This document shows positions 35,093 through 43,644 of a DNA stretch of 64,000 bases, piece by piece (within the stretch, counting starts at the first letter, position 1; the number at the start of each line of letters is the position of its first letter). Source of the stretch: Listeria farberi (lineage in GTDB: Bacteria > Bacillota > Bacilli > Lactobacillales > Listeriaceae); assembly GCF_014229245.1 (NCBI RefSeq), contig NZ_JAARZJ010000008.1:62001-126000 (forward strand). Direction: 5' to 3'. The notes under the pieces are model-generated. The model was not told the origin of the DNA, searched no databases, and saw nothing but the letters and a program-made list of their open reading frames with translations. A program made the position numbers and the translations under genes.

Positions 35093-35140
35093 ATTATAAG
35101 ACGTTAAAAGAAAAAAATCTATTAATGAAGGTGAAATTAA

Positions 35141-35581
35141 ATGAAATTAACAATTGGTTGCGACCACGGCGGACGTAGACTAAAAGATGCCATTGTGAAA
35201 CATTTACGTGAAAAAGATATTGAAGTTGTTGATATTGGAACATATACAGACGAAAGTGTCGATTTTCCGTCTTATGCGGAAGAAGTTGCGAATCAAGTAG
35301 TAAGCGGACAAGCTGATCTTGGGATTTTGTGCTGTGGGACTGGAATTGGTATGAGTATCGCTGCTAACAAAGTAGATGGAATCCGTGCAGCAGTTGTTTC
35401 TGATACTTTTTCAGCGCGTGCTACTCGTGAACATAATAATAGCAATGTTCTCTGCCTAGGCGAACGCGTTATCGGCGAAGGATTGGCTCTTTTACTTGTT
35501 GATACTTGGCTTGAGGCATCATTTGCAGGAGATCGTCATAAACGTCGCTTGGATAAAATTACTGAACTTGAAAGAAAGTGA
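35141..35581 (+). CDS. rpiB: RpiB/LacAB-family pentose-phosphate isomerase
   Basis: 146 residues. CDHGG at the start, CGTGIGMSIAANK with the catalytic Cys and TREHNNSNVL are present. In this operon it should convert ribulose-5-P to ribose-5-P. GAAGGTG precedes the ATG. It overlaps the Shine-Dalgarno region of the next gene. A paralogue sits at 24659-25114 under sigma-B-type control. Confidence 0.92.
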   Translation: MKLTIGCDHGGRRLKDAIVKHLREKDIEVVDIGTYTDESVDFPSYAEEVANQVVSGQADLGILCCGTGIGMSIAANKVDGIRAAVVSDTFSARATREHNNSNVLCLGERVIGEGLALLLVDTWLEASFAGDRHKRRLDKITELERK

Positions 35582-35589
35582 GGATGGAA

Positions 35590-36264
35590 ATGAGAAAAAT
35601 AGCCGCTTCAATTATGTGTGCAGACCAACTACATTTAGGTGATGAGCTCCAGCGCCTCGAATCTGCTGGCGTGGAACTACTACACTGCGATGTGATGGAC
35701 GGTATATATGTGAATAATCTAGCACTAGGTCCAGAATATTTGGAAATAGTGCGAAATAACACAGAAATCCCCTTAGACATACATTTGGCTACGATTACCC
35801 CACTTAAATATATTGACATGTATGCCACTGCGAAACCTGAATATATTTCGTTTCACGTGGAAGTAGCAGAAGATGTGTCAGAAGTAATCCGAAAAATTCG
35901 TTCTTACAATATTAAACCATCGATTGCGATAAATCCGGAAACCCCGATTGAAGCCATTTACCCGTATTTAGATGATGTCGAAATGGTGTTAATGATGACG
36001 GTAAATCCTGGGTTTGCAGGGCAAAAATTTCAAACAAATGTATTACAAAAACTGCATGATTTAAAAGCAAAACTAGAAGGGAAAGTGCATGCGCCGCTTA
36101 TCGAAGTAGATGGCAATATTAATAAAGAAACAGTAGGCTTGATGCGAGATTGTCTACCAGACATTTATGTACTAGGCACATCCGCGTTATTTCATGACCG
36201 AGATAAAACGAGTTATGCAGAAAGACTAGTACGCATTTGGTCAGACGTAGAAAAACATGTGTAA
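35590..36264 (+). CDS. rpe: Divergent ribulose-phosphate 3-epimerase family protein
   Basis: 224 residues from ATG 35590, with GAGGATGG upstream. TIM-barrel Rpe family: metal ligands are kept in LHCDVMDG, DIHLA and EVDGN. Several family-standard positions differ from the second copy downstream: HLATITP in place of HLMLSNP, DGNIN in place of DGGVN, and SIMCADQ in place of SLLAADY. It may act on a different ketose phosphate (for example an allulose- or ribulose-type substrate) or be a diverged epimerase. It sits between rpiB and transketolase. Confidence 0.85.
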   Translation: MRKIAASIMCADQLHLGDELQRLESAGVELLHCDVMDGIYVNNLALGPEYLEIVRNNTEIPLDIHLATITPLKYIDMYATAKPEYISFHVEVAEDVSEVIRKIRSYNIKPSIAINPETPIEAIYPYLDDVEMVLMMTVNPGFAGQKFQTNVLQKLHDLKAKLEGKVHAPLIEVDGNINKETVGLMRDCLPDIYVLGTSALFHDRDKTSYAERLVRIWSDVEKHV

Positions 36265-36297
36265 TAAAGCACAAACAATTTGAGGGAGATGACAGTT

Positions 36298-38313
36298 TTG
36301 AAAAAAACACTAGATAGACAAGCAGTAGACACGATTCGTTCGTTATCCATTGATATGATTGAGAAAGCAAACTCAGGACACCCAGGAATGCCGATGGGAG
36401 CAGCTCCAATGGCGTATATGCTATTTGCGAAACATTTAGTATTTAACCCAGCTAACCCAGAATGGTTTAACCGCGACCGATTTGTTTTATCAGCAGGACA
36501 CGGGTCCGCACTACTTTATAGCATGCTTCATTTATTTGGTTATGATGTAAAAATGGAGGACTTAAAACAGTTCCGTCAATTAGATAGTTTGACACCAGGA
36601 CACCCTGAATTTGGATGGACTGCGGGAGTTGATGCAACGAGTGGCCCGCTTGGACAAGGGATTGGTATGGCTGCTGGTATGGCGCTTGCGGAATCTCATT
36701 TAGCGGCTGAATATAACCAACCTAATTATCCAATTGTTGACCATTACACATATGCAATTTGCGGTGACGGAGACTTGATGGAAGGTGTGGCTTCAGAAAC
36801 AGCCTCACTTGCAGGACATTTAGGGCTTGGAAAATTAATCGTATTATACGATTCCAATGATATTTGTTTAGATGGCGATTTAAGTGCAACGTTCAGTGAA
36901 AATGCAGCAGACCGTTTCCGTGCATACGGCTGGCAAGTTTTACGCGTAGAAGACGGCAACAATTTAGCTGCTATTCAAGAAAAAATTGTTCAAGCTAAAT
37001 TAGAAACATCGAAGCCAACACTAATCGAAGTGAAAACAGTCATCGGTTATGGCGCACCAACAAAAGCAGGCAGCTCCGCAAGTCACGGTGCTCCGCTTGG
37101 TGAAAAAGAAGCAAATGGTGCAAAAGAGCATTACGAATGGGCAGAAGAGCCTTTCACAGTACCAGCTGAAGTCCGTGATTACTTAAGAAATTACAAAGCG
37201 CGCGGAGAAAAACTAGAGGGCGCTTGGAATACAATGCTCGCTAATTACAAAAAAGAATTCCCAGAACTTGCAAGCCAATTAGACCGCGTGTTAGCGGGAA
37301 AAGTAGCAGCTGATTGGAACGCCAATTTGCCAACTTTCGAAGCAGGTACAAATGTCGCAACGCGCTCTGCTTCTGGAAAAATGATTAACGCAATTGCAGC
37401 CGAATTACCAGAACTGTTCGGGGGATCCGCTGACTTAGGGTGCTCGAATAAAACATTTATTGATGCGAGCCCAGCATACAGCATTCAAGACCCAGCTGGT
37501 AAAAATATCTGGTTCGGTGTGCGCGAATTTGCGATGGGAGCAATGTTGAACGGAATGGCACTTCATAGCGGTTTGCGAGTATTTGGCTCCACTTTCTTCG
37601 TCTTCTCAGACTATGTCCGTCCAGCAATGCGGATGGCTGCTTTAATGCAACTTCCAGTAACATATGTATTCACGCATGACAGTATCGCTGTAGGTGAAGA
37701 CGGCCCGACACATGAACCAATCGAACAACTAGCCTCGCTCCGTGCCATGCCAGGCCTAACAGTTATCCGTCCAGCCGATGCCAAAGAAACTCGCGCGGCT
37801 TGGGAAATTGCTGCGACCAACACGCACGGTCCAATCGCACTTGTATTATCACGCCAAGACTTACCAGTACTTGAAAATGACCAAGAAGAAGTAGATGCAG
37901 GCGTCGAAAAAGGTGCATATATCGTAGCACCAGCAAATGGTTCCAAACCAGACGCTATCATTATCGCAACAGGATCCGAAGTGTCCCTTGCCATCGAAGC
38001 AAAAAATGAACTTGCGAAAAAAGACTTAGACGTGTCAGTTGTCAGTTTATCGAGCTGGGAACGCTTTGAAAAAACAACCGATGCTTATAAAGAAAGCATT
38101 TTACCAAAAGAAGTCACAGCGAGATTTGCGATTGAAGCTGGGGCAACATTTGGTTGGAAAGAATTTATTGGATCAGAAGGCGATATGTTAGGAATCGATC
38201 ACTTCGGCGCATCTGCCCCTGCGAAAGATTTGTTTAACGCTTATGGATTTACGCCAGAAAATGTGGCGAATCGTGTCGAAGCTATGATTGCGAAAGCCGG
38301 TGTGCGCGTATGA
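36298..38313 (+). CDS. tkt: Transketolase
   Basis: 671 residues from TTG 36298 with GAGGGAG nine bases upstream. Thiamine-diphosphate enzyme moving two-carbon units in the pentose phosphate pathway. Seen: [14 protein letters not shown], the ThDP motif GDGDLMEG...NDI, and [15 protein letters not shown] of the pyrimidine-binding domain. It is the central enzyme that feeds xylulose-5-P and ribose-5-P from the pentitol route into glycolysis. It overlaps the following rpe by four bases. Confidence 0.95.
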   Translation: MKKTLDRQAVDTIRSLSIDMIEKANSGHPGMPMGAAPMAYMLFAKHLVFNPANPEWFNRDRFVLSAGHGSALLYSMLHLFGYDVKMEDLKQFRQLDSLTPGHPEFGWTAGVDATSGPLGQGIGMAAGMALAESHLAAEYNQPNYPIVDHYTYAICGDGDLMEGVASETASLAGHLGLGKLIVLYDSNDICLDGDLSATFSENAADRFRAYGWQVLRVEDGNNLAAIQEKIVQAKLETSKPTLIEVKTVIGYGAPTKAGSSASHGAPLGEKEANGAKEHYEWAEEPFTVPAEVRDYLRNYKARGEKLEGAWNTMLANYKKEFPELASQLDRVLAGKVAADWNANLPTFEAGTNVATRSASGKMINAIAAELPELFGGSADLGCSNKTFIDASPAYSIQDPAGKNIWFGVREFAMGAMLNGMALHSGLRVFGSTFFVFSDYVRPAMRMAALMQLPVTYVFTHDSIAVGEDGPTHEPIEQLASLRAMPGLTVIRPADAKETRAAWEIAATNTHGPIALVLSRQDLPVLENDQEEVDAGVEKGAYIVAPANGSKPDAIIIATGSEVSLAIEAKNELAKKDLDVSVVSLSSWERFEKTTDAYKESILPKEVTARFAIEAGATFGWKEFIGSEGDMLGIDHFGASAPAKDLFNAYGFTPENVANRVEAMIAKAGVRV

Positions 38314-38954
38314 CATTCGTAGCCCCGTCTCTACTTGCAGCTGATTATATGAATATGGCAAATTCTATTAAAGAAGCAGAACAGGCTGGCGCTGACTACC
38401 TTCATATCGATGTCATGGATGGACATTTTGTGCCGAATCTAACGTTTGGAATTGATATGGTCGAGCAAATTAATAAAACGGCGACTATTCCACTGGATGT
38501 CCACTTAATGCTCTCAAACCCAGAAAACTATATTGAAAAATTTGCAGCAGCTGGAGCACACATTATTTCCGTACACATCGAAGCAGCACCGCACATCCAC
38601 CGCGTCATTCAACAAATTAAAGCAGCGGGCTGTAAAGCGGGAGTCGTGCTTAATCCGGGAACTCCGGCGAGTGTGCTGGATGCTATTTTGGGCGACGTAG
38701 ATTTAGTTTTACAAATGACTGTAAATCCAGGTTTTGGTGGACAATCATTCATTAATTCAACGATTGAAAACATGCGCTATCTTGATAATTGGCGCCGAGA
38801 AAATAACGGCAGCTATGTTATCGAAGTCGATGGTGGTGTAAATGCCGAAACTGCAGAAAAATGTAAACAAGCGGGTGTAGATATCCTCGTTGCTGGATCA
38901 TACTTCTTCGGGGCAACAGATAAAGCAACCTGTATTCAAGACTTAAAAAAATAA
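38310..38954 (+). CDS. rpe: Ribulose-phosphate 3-epimerase
   Basis: 214 residues with the canonical Rpe motifs: [38 protein letters not shown] and VDGGVN. It interconverts ribulose-5-P and xylulose-5-P. Last gene of the pentitol operon, translationally coupled to transketolase through ATGA and followed by a terminator. Confidence 0.95.
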   Translation: MTFVAPSLLAADYMNMANSIKEAEQAGADYLHIDVMDGHFVPNLTFGIDMVEQINKTATIPLDVHLMLSNPENYIEKFAAAGAHIISVHIEAAPHIHRVIQQIKAAGCKAGVVLNPGTPASVLDAILGDVDLVLQMTVNPGFGGQSFINSTIENMRYLDNWRRENNGSYVIEVDGGVNAETAEKCKQAGVDILVAGSYFFGATDKATCIQDLKK

Positions 38955-38960
38955 AATACG

Positions 38961-38998
38961 AAAAAAACTAGGTTGCCCAAAAAGCGCCTAGTTTTTTT
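38961..38998 (+). terminator. Terminator of the pentitol operon
   Basis: AACTAGG (38966-38972) pairs with CCTAGTT (38987-38993); A-run before, T-run after. Confidence 0.85.
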
Positions 38999-39024
38999 AT
39001 ATTATATAGTAGATATTTTTTTAA

Positions 39025-39053
39025 TTGATACATCCTGCGCTCTAGCTTATACT
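39025..39053 (+). promoter_or_regulatory. Sigma-A promoter of the acetyltransferase-dGTPase operon
   Basis: TTGATA at 39025-39030, 17-base spacer, TATACT at 39048-39053. Confidence 0.75.
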
Positions 39054-39086
39054 TAAATTAATACGACAACAAAAAGGAAGAGATAG

Positions 39087-39566
39087 ATGACACGACTAAC
39101 ATTTCGAAACGGAACAGAACAAGACACGAAGTTAATTCTTCGTTTTATTACCGAACTTGCAATTCATGAAGGCATTGAAAAAGACGTAGTAGCAACCGAA
39201 TCTGGCCTACACAAAGCCCTTTTTCAAGAAAAATCTGCCGAAGTAATTATCGCTGAATACGAAGGGGAGCCAGTTGGTTTCGCACTCTTTTTCCATAATT
39301 TTTCTACTTTACTTGGCAAAAAAGGCTTATACTTAGAAGACCTTTACATCATTCCAGAAATGCGCGGAAAGGGCTTTGGAACAAAATTTTTCAGCTATTT
39401 ATCCAAACTTGCTTTAGCACGAGACTGCGGCAGATTTGAATGGTGGTGCTTAAATGAAAACAAATCAGGTATGGATTTTTACGAAAAAATTGGTGCAGAA
39501 AAAATGTCAGAATGGACCGTACATAGGCTCTCTAAAGCCGAAATGGAAAAACTAAGCAATCTATGA
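39087..39566 (+). CDS. GNAT acetyltransferase, diamine/spermidine N-acetyltransferase-like
   Basis: 159 residues, one GNAT domain. The acetyl-CoA site R-G-K-G-F-G-T follows GLYLEDLYIIPEM, which is typical of the SSAT-like group. WWCLNENKSGMDFYEKIGA is the family C-terminal motif. It probably acetylates a polyamine or another small amine; the exact substrate is not readable. It is followed 15 bases later by the dGTPase gene, probably in one transcript. Confidence 0.88.
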   Translation: MTRLTFRNGTEQDTKLILRFITELAIHEGIEKDVVATESGLHKALFQEKSAEVIIAEYEGEPVGFALFFHNFSTLLGKKGLYLEDLYIIPEMRGKGFGTKFFSYLSKLALARDCGRFEWWCLNENKSGMDFYEKIGAEKMSEWTVHRLSKAEMEKLSNL

Positions 39567-39581
39567 AAGGATGGAATTCAA

Positions 39582-40979
39582 ATGAATTGGGACAAACTAT
39601 TAAATGACAAACGCCGCCGCGAATCCGGTGTCACTCGTTCGAAAAACACCGACGTACGTAGCGCTTTTGAAAATGACTTTCAACGTATCGTCATGAGTGC
39701 ATCGTTTCGCCGTTTACAAGATAAAACCCAAGTATTCCCACTAGAAAAAAGCGATTTTGTTCGTACACGACTAACCCATTCAATGGAAGTAAGCACCATC
39801 GCAAAATCAATGGGGAACATGGTTACACACACGATTCAAGAAGAAAAATTAGACCAAAATTTTACAAAAAATCATGCGGACAAAATCCCGGAAATCCTTG
39901 CTTGTGCAGGACTTTTACACGATATGGGGAATCCGCCGTTCGGTCACTTTGGTGAAGAAAGTATCCGTGAGTGGTTCCGCGACAATCTAGCAACCATCAC
40001 TTACAAAAATAAAAGTCTAGCAGAAATCCTAACACCGCAAATGAAAGAAGACTTTTACTACTTTGAAGGTAATGCGCAAGTGCTCCGTGTAGTTTCCAAA
40101 CTGCATTATCTTTTCGACCAATACGGCTTAAACCTAACATTCGCCACTTTAAACGCAGTCATCAAATATCCAGTTTCTTCTTTAAAAGTAAATAAAAAGC
40201 AAATCAAAAGCAAAAAACTAGGCTATTTTTACGCCGATGAATCTCTTTTTAATGAAATAACAACTGCAACAGAAGCGCTTGACAATCGCCATCCGCTTAC
40301 TTATTTACTAGAAGTAGCAGACGACATCGCGTACCTAAATGCCGACCTAGAAGACGGCGTGAAAAAAGGCATTGTCAACATCACGCAAATCTTAAAAGGT
40401 TTTGAAGAAGTGGAAGAGCACAATAAAGTCACTGCCGCGTGCTACAACGAACTTAAGAAAAAAAGCGAGCGCTACGAAGGACAAGAAGAAAGTTTCATCG
40501 TACAACAATGGCTAGCATCGAACGTCCGCGGTCAACTAATCAATCGCTCACTTGAAGTGTTTTACGCAAACTACGATGCCATTATGGCAGGCACATTAAA
40601 CGACTCGCTCATCGATGCTTCAAGCGCCGAACAACTCGTACAAATTTTACAAAGTCTATCATTCACGTATATTTACCAAGATAAAGGCATTGTTGAATCG
40701 GAAATCGCCGGCAACGAAATCATTTCCAAATTACTCGAAACGTTCATTCCAGCCGTTATCTACTATGATAGCGAAACACCAGAACGCCAAACAGCCAAAG
40801 ATAAACGCCTACTAACCTTGATTTCCGACAACTACCTAGGCTGTTACCGCAAAAACGCAGAAGGCGAAAGCGAAACAATGAAACTTTACTTGCGATTACT
40901 CCTCGTAACCGACTTCATTTGCGGTATGACCGACAGCTACGCGAAAGATTTATATCAACGGTTGAATGGACTAAGCTAA
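39582..40979 (+). CDS. dGTP triphosphohydrolase-family protein (copy 1)
   Basis: 465 residues of the HD-domain dGTPase family. The metal-binding HD motif is intact: His66 in RLTHSMEVS, His113-Asp114 in LLHDMGNPPFGHFG, and a later Asp in VADDIAYLNADLED. EGNAQVLRV of the substrate region is kept. It hydrolyses dGTP (or other dNTPs) to the nucleoside and triphosphate and may tune dNTP pools. AAGGATGG precedes the ATG. It faces a second paralogue across a bidirectional terminator. Confidence 0.92.
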   Translation: MNWDKLLNDKRRRESGVTRSKNTDVRSAFENDFQRIVMSASFRRLQDKTQVFPLEKSDFVRTRLTHSMEVSTIAKSMGNMVTHTIQEEKLDQNFTKNHADKIPEILACAGLLHDMGNPPFGHFGEESIREWFRDNLATITYKNKSLAEILTPQMKEDFYYFEGNAQVLRVVSKLHYLFDQYGLNLTFATLNAVIKYPVSSLKVNKKQIKSKKLGYFYADESLFNEITTATEALDNRHPLTYLLEVADDIAYLNADLEDGVKKGIVNITQILKGFEEVEEHNKVTAACYNELKKKSERYEGQEESFIVQQWLASNVRGQLINRSLEVFYANYDAIMAGTLNDSLIDASSAEQLVQILQSLSFTYIYQDKGIVESEIAGNEIISKLLETFIPAVIYYDSETPERQTAKDKRLLTLISDNYLGCYRKNAEGESETMKLYLRLLLVTDFICGMTDSYAKDLYQRLNGLS

Positions 40980-40980
40980 T

Positions 40981-41018
40981 AAAAAGTGTCCACAGAATTA
41001 TTCTGTGGACACTTTTTT
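40981..41018. terminator. Bidirectional terminator between the two dGTPase genes
   Basis: GTGTCCACAGAAT pairs with ATTCTGTGGACAC, with an A-run on one side and a T-run on the other. The stop codon of the minus-strand gene lies at its edge. Confidence 0.92.
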
Positions 41019-42408
41019 AATAGATACCATTAAGTTCCTGATACAAATCTTTTGCATAAGTATCAGTCATTCCACATATGAAATCAGTAACTAATAATAA
41101 ACGTAAATAAAGCTTTTCTATCTGATTTTTATCTTTTGCATTTTTATGATAAGAAGAAAGGTGGTTATCAGATATCAATTTTATTAATCGTTTAGATTCA
41201 TCTTTATTAGGGTCTTCAATGTCGGAATCATAATAGATTGCTGCAGGAACAAAAAGATCTAGTAGTCCATAAATTATTTTTTTACCTGCAAGTTCTGAGG
41301 CAATAATTTTTTTATCTGTAAAAATTTGAGTGAAGCAAGCCTTTTCTAAACCTTTAGCTAAGCCTTTAGCTTTACTTGTTTCTAATAGGGCTTTGTCAAA
41401 AGTACCAGCCATTATTGTAGAGTAGTTATCGAAAAAATTCTTCACAACAGACTTTATTAATATTCCTCTGACTTTTGTTGCAGACCACGCTTGGAATATA
41501 GAAATATCTTTTGTACATTTTTCTTTGATTTGTACCAATTCATCGAAACAGTCTTTAAGGATATAATCTGATGGAGTTAGCTCTGAATTTAATATTTCTA
41601 TAACAGTATCTATGGACACAATTCCTTTTTTTACTGCATCTTCTAAGTCAGCTATTAAATAACTAATATCATCGGCGGCTTCTAACAAGAAGGTGACAGG
41701 ATGTCTGTTATCAAAAGTACCAGTTTGTTCAGTGATTTTTTTAAAAATGTCTTTTTCAGCGTAAAAGTAACCCATTTTTTTACTTTTAATATGTGATTTA
41801 TCTATTTGTAAAGAATTAACAGGATATTTAATAAATGAATTTAGAGTAGCTGAGGTTAAATTCATGCCATAACTGTTTTCAAAAAGCTGATGAAGCTTCG
41901 TTACTACACGTAAAACCTGTGCATTTCCTTCGAAATTTAAAAAATCTCCACACATTTGTTCTTCTAAAATAGTATTTATTGAAATTTTGCCTAATTTAAG
42001 TAAAGGGAGTTCTTTAGCGAACCATTGTCTTATAGCTGTTTCACCAAAATGACCAAAGGGTGGGTTACCTATGTCATGGAGTAATCCAGCCGAAGCTAAA
42101 AGGTCAGATAGCTCTCGAATATTTTCTACTGTAAATAGTGGGTCAATTTTGTCTCTCACAATTTGTGTTCCCACCATTGTTCCCATGGACTTGGCTATAG
42201 TTGACACTTCTAAGGAATGTGTCAATCTAGTTCGAATGAAATCATTTTTTTCTAAAGGAAATACTTGGGTTTTGTCTTGAAGTCTTCGGAATGAAGCACT
42301 TAGAATAATTCTTTGATAATCATTTTCAAAAACGTTTCTTAAATCATAAGTGTTGGTCGTTCTTTCACGATCTGGTGTTCTTCCGTTTAACAAAGTTGTC
42401 CATTCCAT
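41017..42408 (-). CDS. dGTP triphosphohydrolase-family paralogue (copy 2)
   Basis: 463 residues, about half identical by eye to copy 1 over the full length. All HD residues are kept: His64 in RLTHSLEVS, His111-Asp112 in LLHDIGNPPFGHFG, EGNAQVLRV and AADDISYLIADLED. So it is probably active. It is more AT-rich than copy 1, is read in the opposite direction and has its own promoter (42433-42461). I do not recall it next to the str operon in EGD-e, so it may be accessory. A role in dNTP depletion against phage is possible but only inferred. AAGGATG precedes the ATG. Confidence 0.9.
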   Translation of the reverse strand: MEWTTLLNGRTPDRERTTNTYDLRNVFENDYQRIILSASFRRLQDKTQVFPLEKNDFIRTRLTHSLEVSTIAKSMGTMVGTQIVRDKIDPLFTVENIRELSDLLASAGLLHDIGNPPFGHFGETAIRQWFAKELPLLKLGKISINTILEEQMCGDFLNFEGNAQVLRVVTKLHQLFENSYGMNLTSATLNSFIKYPVNSLQIDKSHIKSKKMGYFYAEKDIFKKITEQTGTFDNRHPVTFLLEAADDISYLIADLEDAVKKGIVSIDTVIEILNSELTPSDYILKDCFDELVQIKEKCTKDISIFQAWSATKVRGILIKSVVKNFFDNYSTIMAGTFDKALLETSKAKGLAKGLEKACFTQIFTDKKIIASELAGKKIIYGLLDLFVPAAIYYDSDIEDPNKDESKRLIKLISDNHLSSYHKNAKDKNQIEKLYLRLLLVTDFICGMTDTYAKDLYQELNGIY

Positions 42409-42432
42409 CTCTAATCATCCTTTTTTAATTTT

Positions 42433-42461
42433 ATATTAATACAATCATTGTGAATAATCAA
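42433..42461 (-). promoter_or_regulatory. Promoter of the minus-strand dGTPase paralogue
   Basis: On the minus strand TTGATT, 17 bases, TAATAT, 25 bases before the ATG at 42408. Confidence 0.6.
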
Positions 42462-42492
42462 ACAATATCTGCGATAGATTATATAGAAAATC

Positions 42493-42517
42493 ACCTTGAC
42501 ATCCGAGCGTCAAGGTG
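42493..42517. repeat. Inverted repeat across the str promoter -35 region
   Basis: CACCTTGAC (42493-42501) is perfectly inverted as GTCAAGGTG (42509-42517) and includes the -35 hexamer. A further TCAAGGTG copy sits at 42527-42534, near the start site. Candidate operator; no known regulator is assigned here. Confidence 0.6.
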
Positions 42518-42524
42518 TTACTAT
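42496..42524 (+). promoter_or_regulatory. Strong sigma-A promoter of the str operon
   Basis: Perfect TTGACA at 42496-42501, 17-base spacer with an extended TGt, and TACTAT at 42519-42524. It drives rpsL-rpsG-fusA-tuf through a leader of about 135 bases. Confidence 0.88.
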
Positions 42525-42555
42525 ATTCAAGGTGCCTCTACTATAAACAGAGGTC

Positions 42556-42604
42556 TGAAAATAAAACAGCGTTGTAGGTCAAACTTACAGCCATTTTATT
42601 TTAC
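42556..42604 (+). promoter_or_regulatory. Structured leader of the str operon
   Basis: AAAATAAAA near 42557 is complementary to TTTTATTTT near 42594, and an inner TGTAGG/CTTACA can pair. It could be the S7 autoregulation site or only a leader stem; this is a weak call. Confidence 0.35.
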
Positions 42605-42664
42605 CGAAAAAATGAACCACCTGGATGTGTGGAACTACTAAACAAGGAAGGAGGAATTTATCCC

Positions 42665-43078
42665 ATGCCTACAATTAACCAATTAGTACGCAAACCTCGT
42701 CAATCTAAAATTAAAAAATCTACATCACCTGCTTTGAACAAGGGCCTAAACAGTTTTAAAAGAGAACTAACAGACGTTAACTCTCCGCAAAAACGTGGCG
42801 TATGTACTCGTGTTGGTACCATGACTCCTAAAAAACCTAACTCGGCGCTTCGTAAATATGCCCGTGTACGTTTGAGTAATGGTATTGAAGTAACAGCTTA
42901 TATTCCTGGTATTGGTCACAACTTACAAGAACATAGTGTTGTTCTTATTCGTGGTGGACGTGTAAAAGATTTACCAGGGGTACGTTATCATATCGTTCGT
43001 GGAGCGCTTGATACAGCTGGTGTTGAAAATAGAGGACAAAGCCGTTCTAAATACGGTACGAAAAAACCTAAAAAATAA
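42665..43078 (+). CDS. rpsL: 30S ribosomal protein S12
   Basis: 137 residues from ATG 42665 ([10 protein letters not shown]), with GGAGG upstream. It is part of the decoding site of the 30S subunit. The conserved [12 protein letters not shown] and [12 protein letters not shown] loops carry Lys at the positions equivalent to E. coli K43 and K88, so no classical streptomycin-resistance change is seen. First gene of the str operon. Confidence 0.98.
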
Positions 43079-43108
43079 TACTTATAAAATATGAAAGGAG
43101 GATATCCG

Positions 43109-43579
43109 ATGCCTCGTAAAGGTCCTGTTGCTAAACGTGACGTGTTACCAGATCCGATTTATAATTCGAAACTAGTAACTCGTTTAATTAATAAAATGAT
43201 GGTTGACGGAAAACGTGGAAAGTCTCAAGCTATCCTATATTCCGCATTCGATATCATTGCACAAGAAACTGGTAAAGATCCGATGGAAGTATTTGAACAA
43301 GCTATGAAGAACATTATGCCTCTTCTTGAAGTTAAAGCTCGCCGTGTAGGTGGTGCTAACTATCAAGTACCTATCGAAGTACGTGCTGACCGTCGTTCTA
43401 CTCTTGGTCTTCGTTGGTTAGTAAATTATGCTCGCCTTCGTGGAGAGAAAACAATGGAAGTACGTGTTGCTCGCGAAATCATGGATGCTGCCAATAACAC
43501 TGGTGCTTCTGTTAAGAAACGCGAAGATACACATAAAATGGCTGATGCTAACAGAGCGTTCGCTCACTATCGTTGGTAA
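43109..43579 (+). CDS. rpsG: 30S ribosomal protein S7
   Basis: 156 residues from ATG 43109 ([16 protein letters not shown]), with AAAGGAGG upstream. Primary 16S rRNA-binding protein of the 30S head. The length and the [14 protein letters not shown] and [13 protein letters not shown] segments are canonical. Second gene of the str operon. Confidence 0.98.
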   Translation: MPRKGPVAKRDVLPDPIYNSKLVTRLINKMMVDGKRGKSQAILYSAFDIIAQETGKDPMEVFEQAMKNIMPLLEVKARRVGGANYQVPIEVRADRRSTLGLRWLVNYARLRGEKTMEVRVAREIMDAANNTGASVKKREDTHKMADANRAFAHYRW

Positions 43580-43644
43580 AAAAATCACTAACAAATTCCA
43601 GGCGTATTGCCTGAAAAATTGTTTTATGGAAGGAGAAATACAAC

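Noticed and set aside
34993-35178. A 61-residue + frame between the dehydrogenase and rpiB genes
   Set aside because: No ribosome site, and it runs through the hairpin and into rpiB; the 27-residue ORF at 34965 is better supported.
42665-43078. Possible streptomycin-resistance allele in rpsL
   Set aside because: Lys is present at both classical positions (equivalent to E. coli 43 and 88), so the sequence looks wild type.
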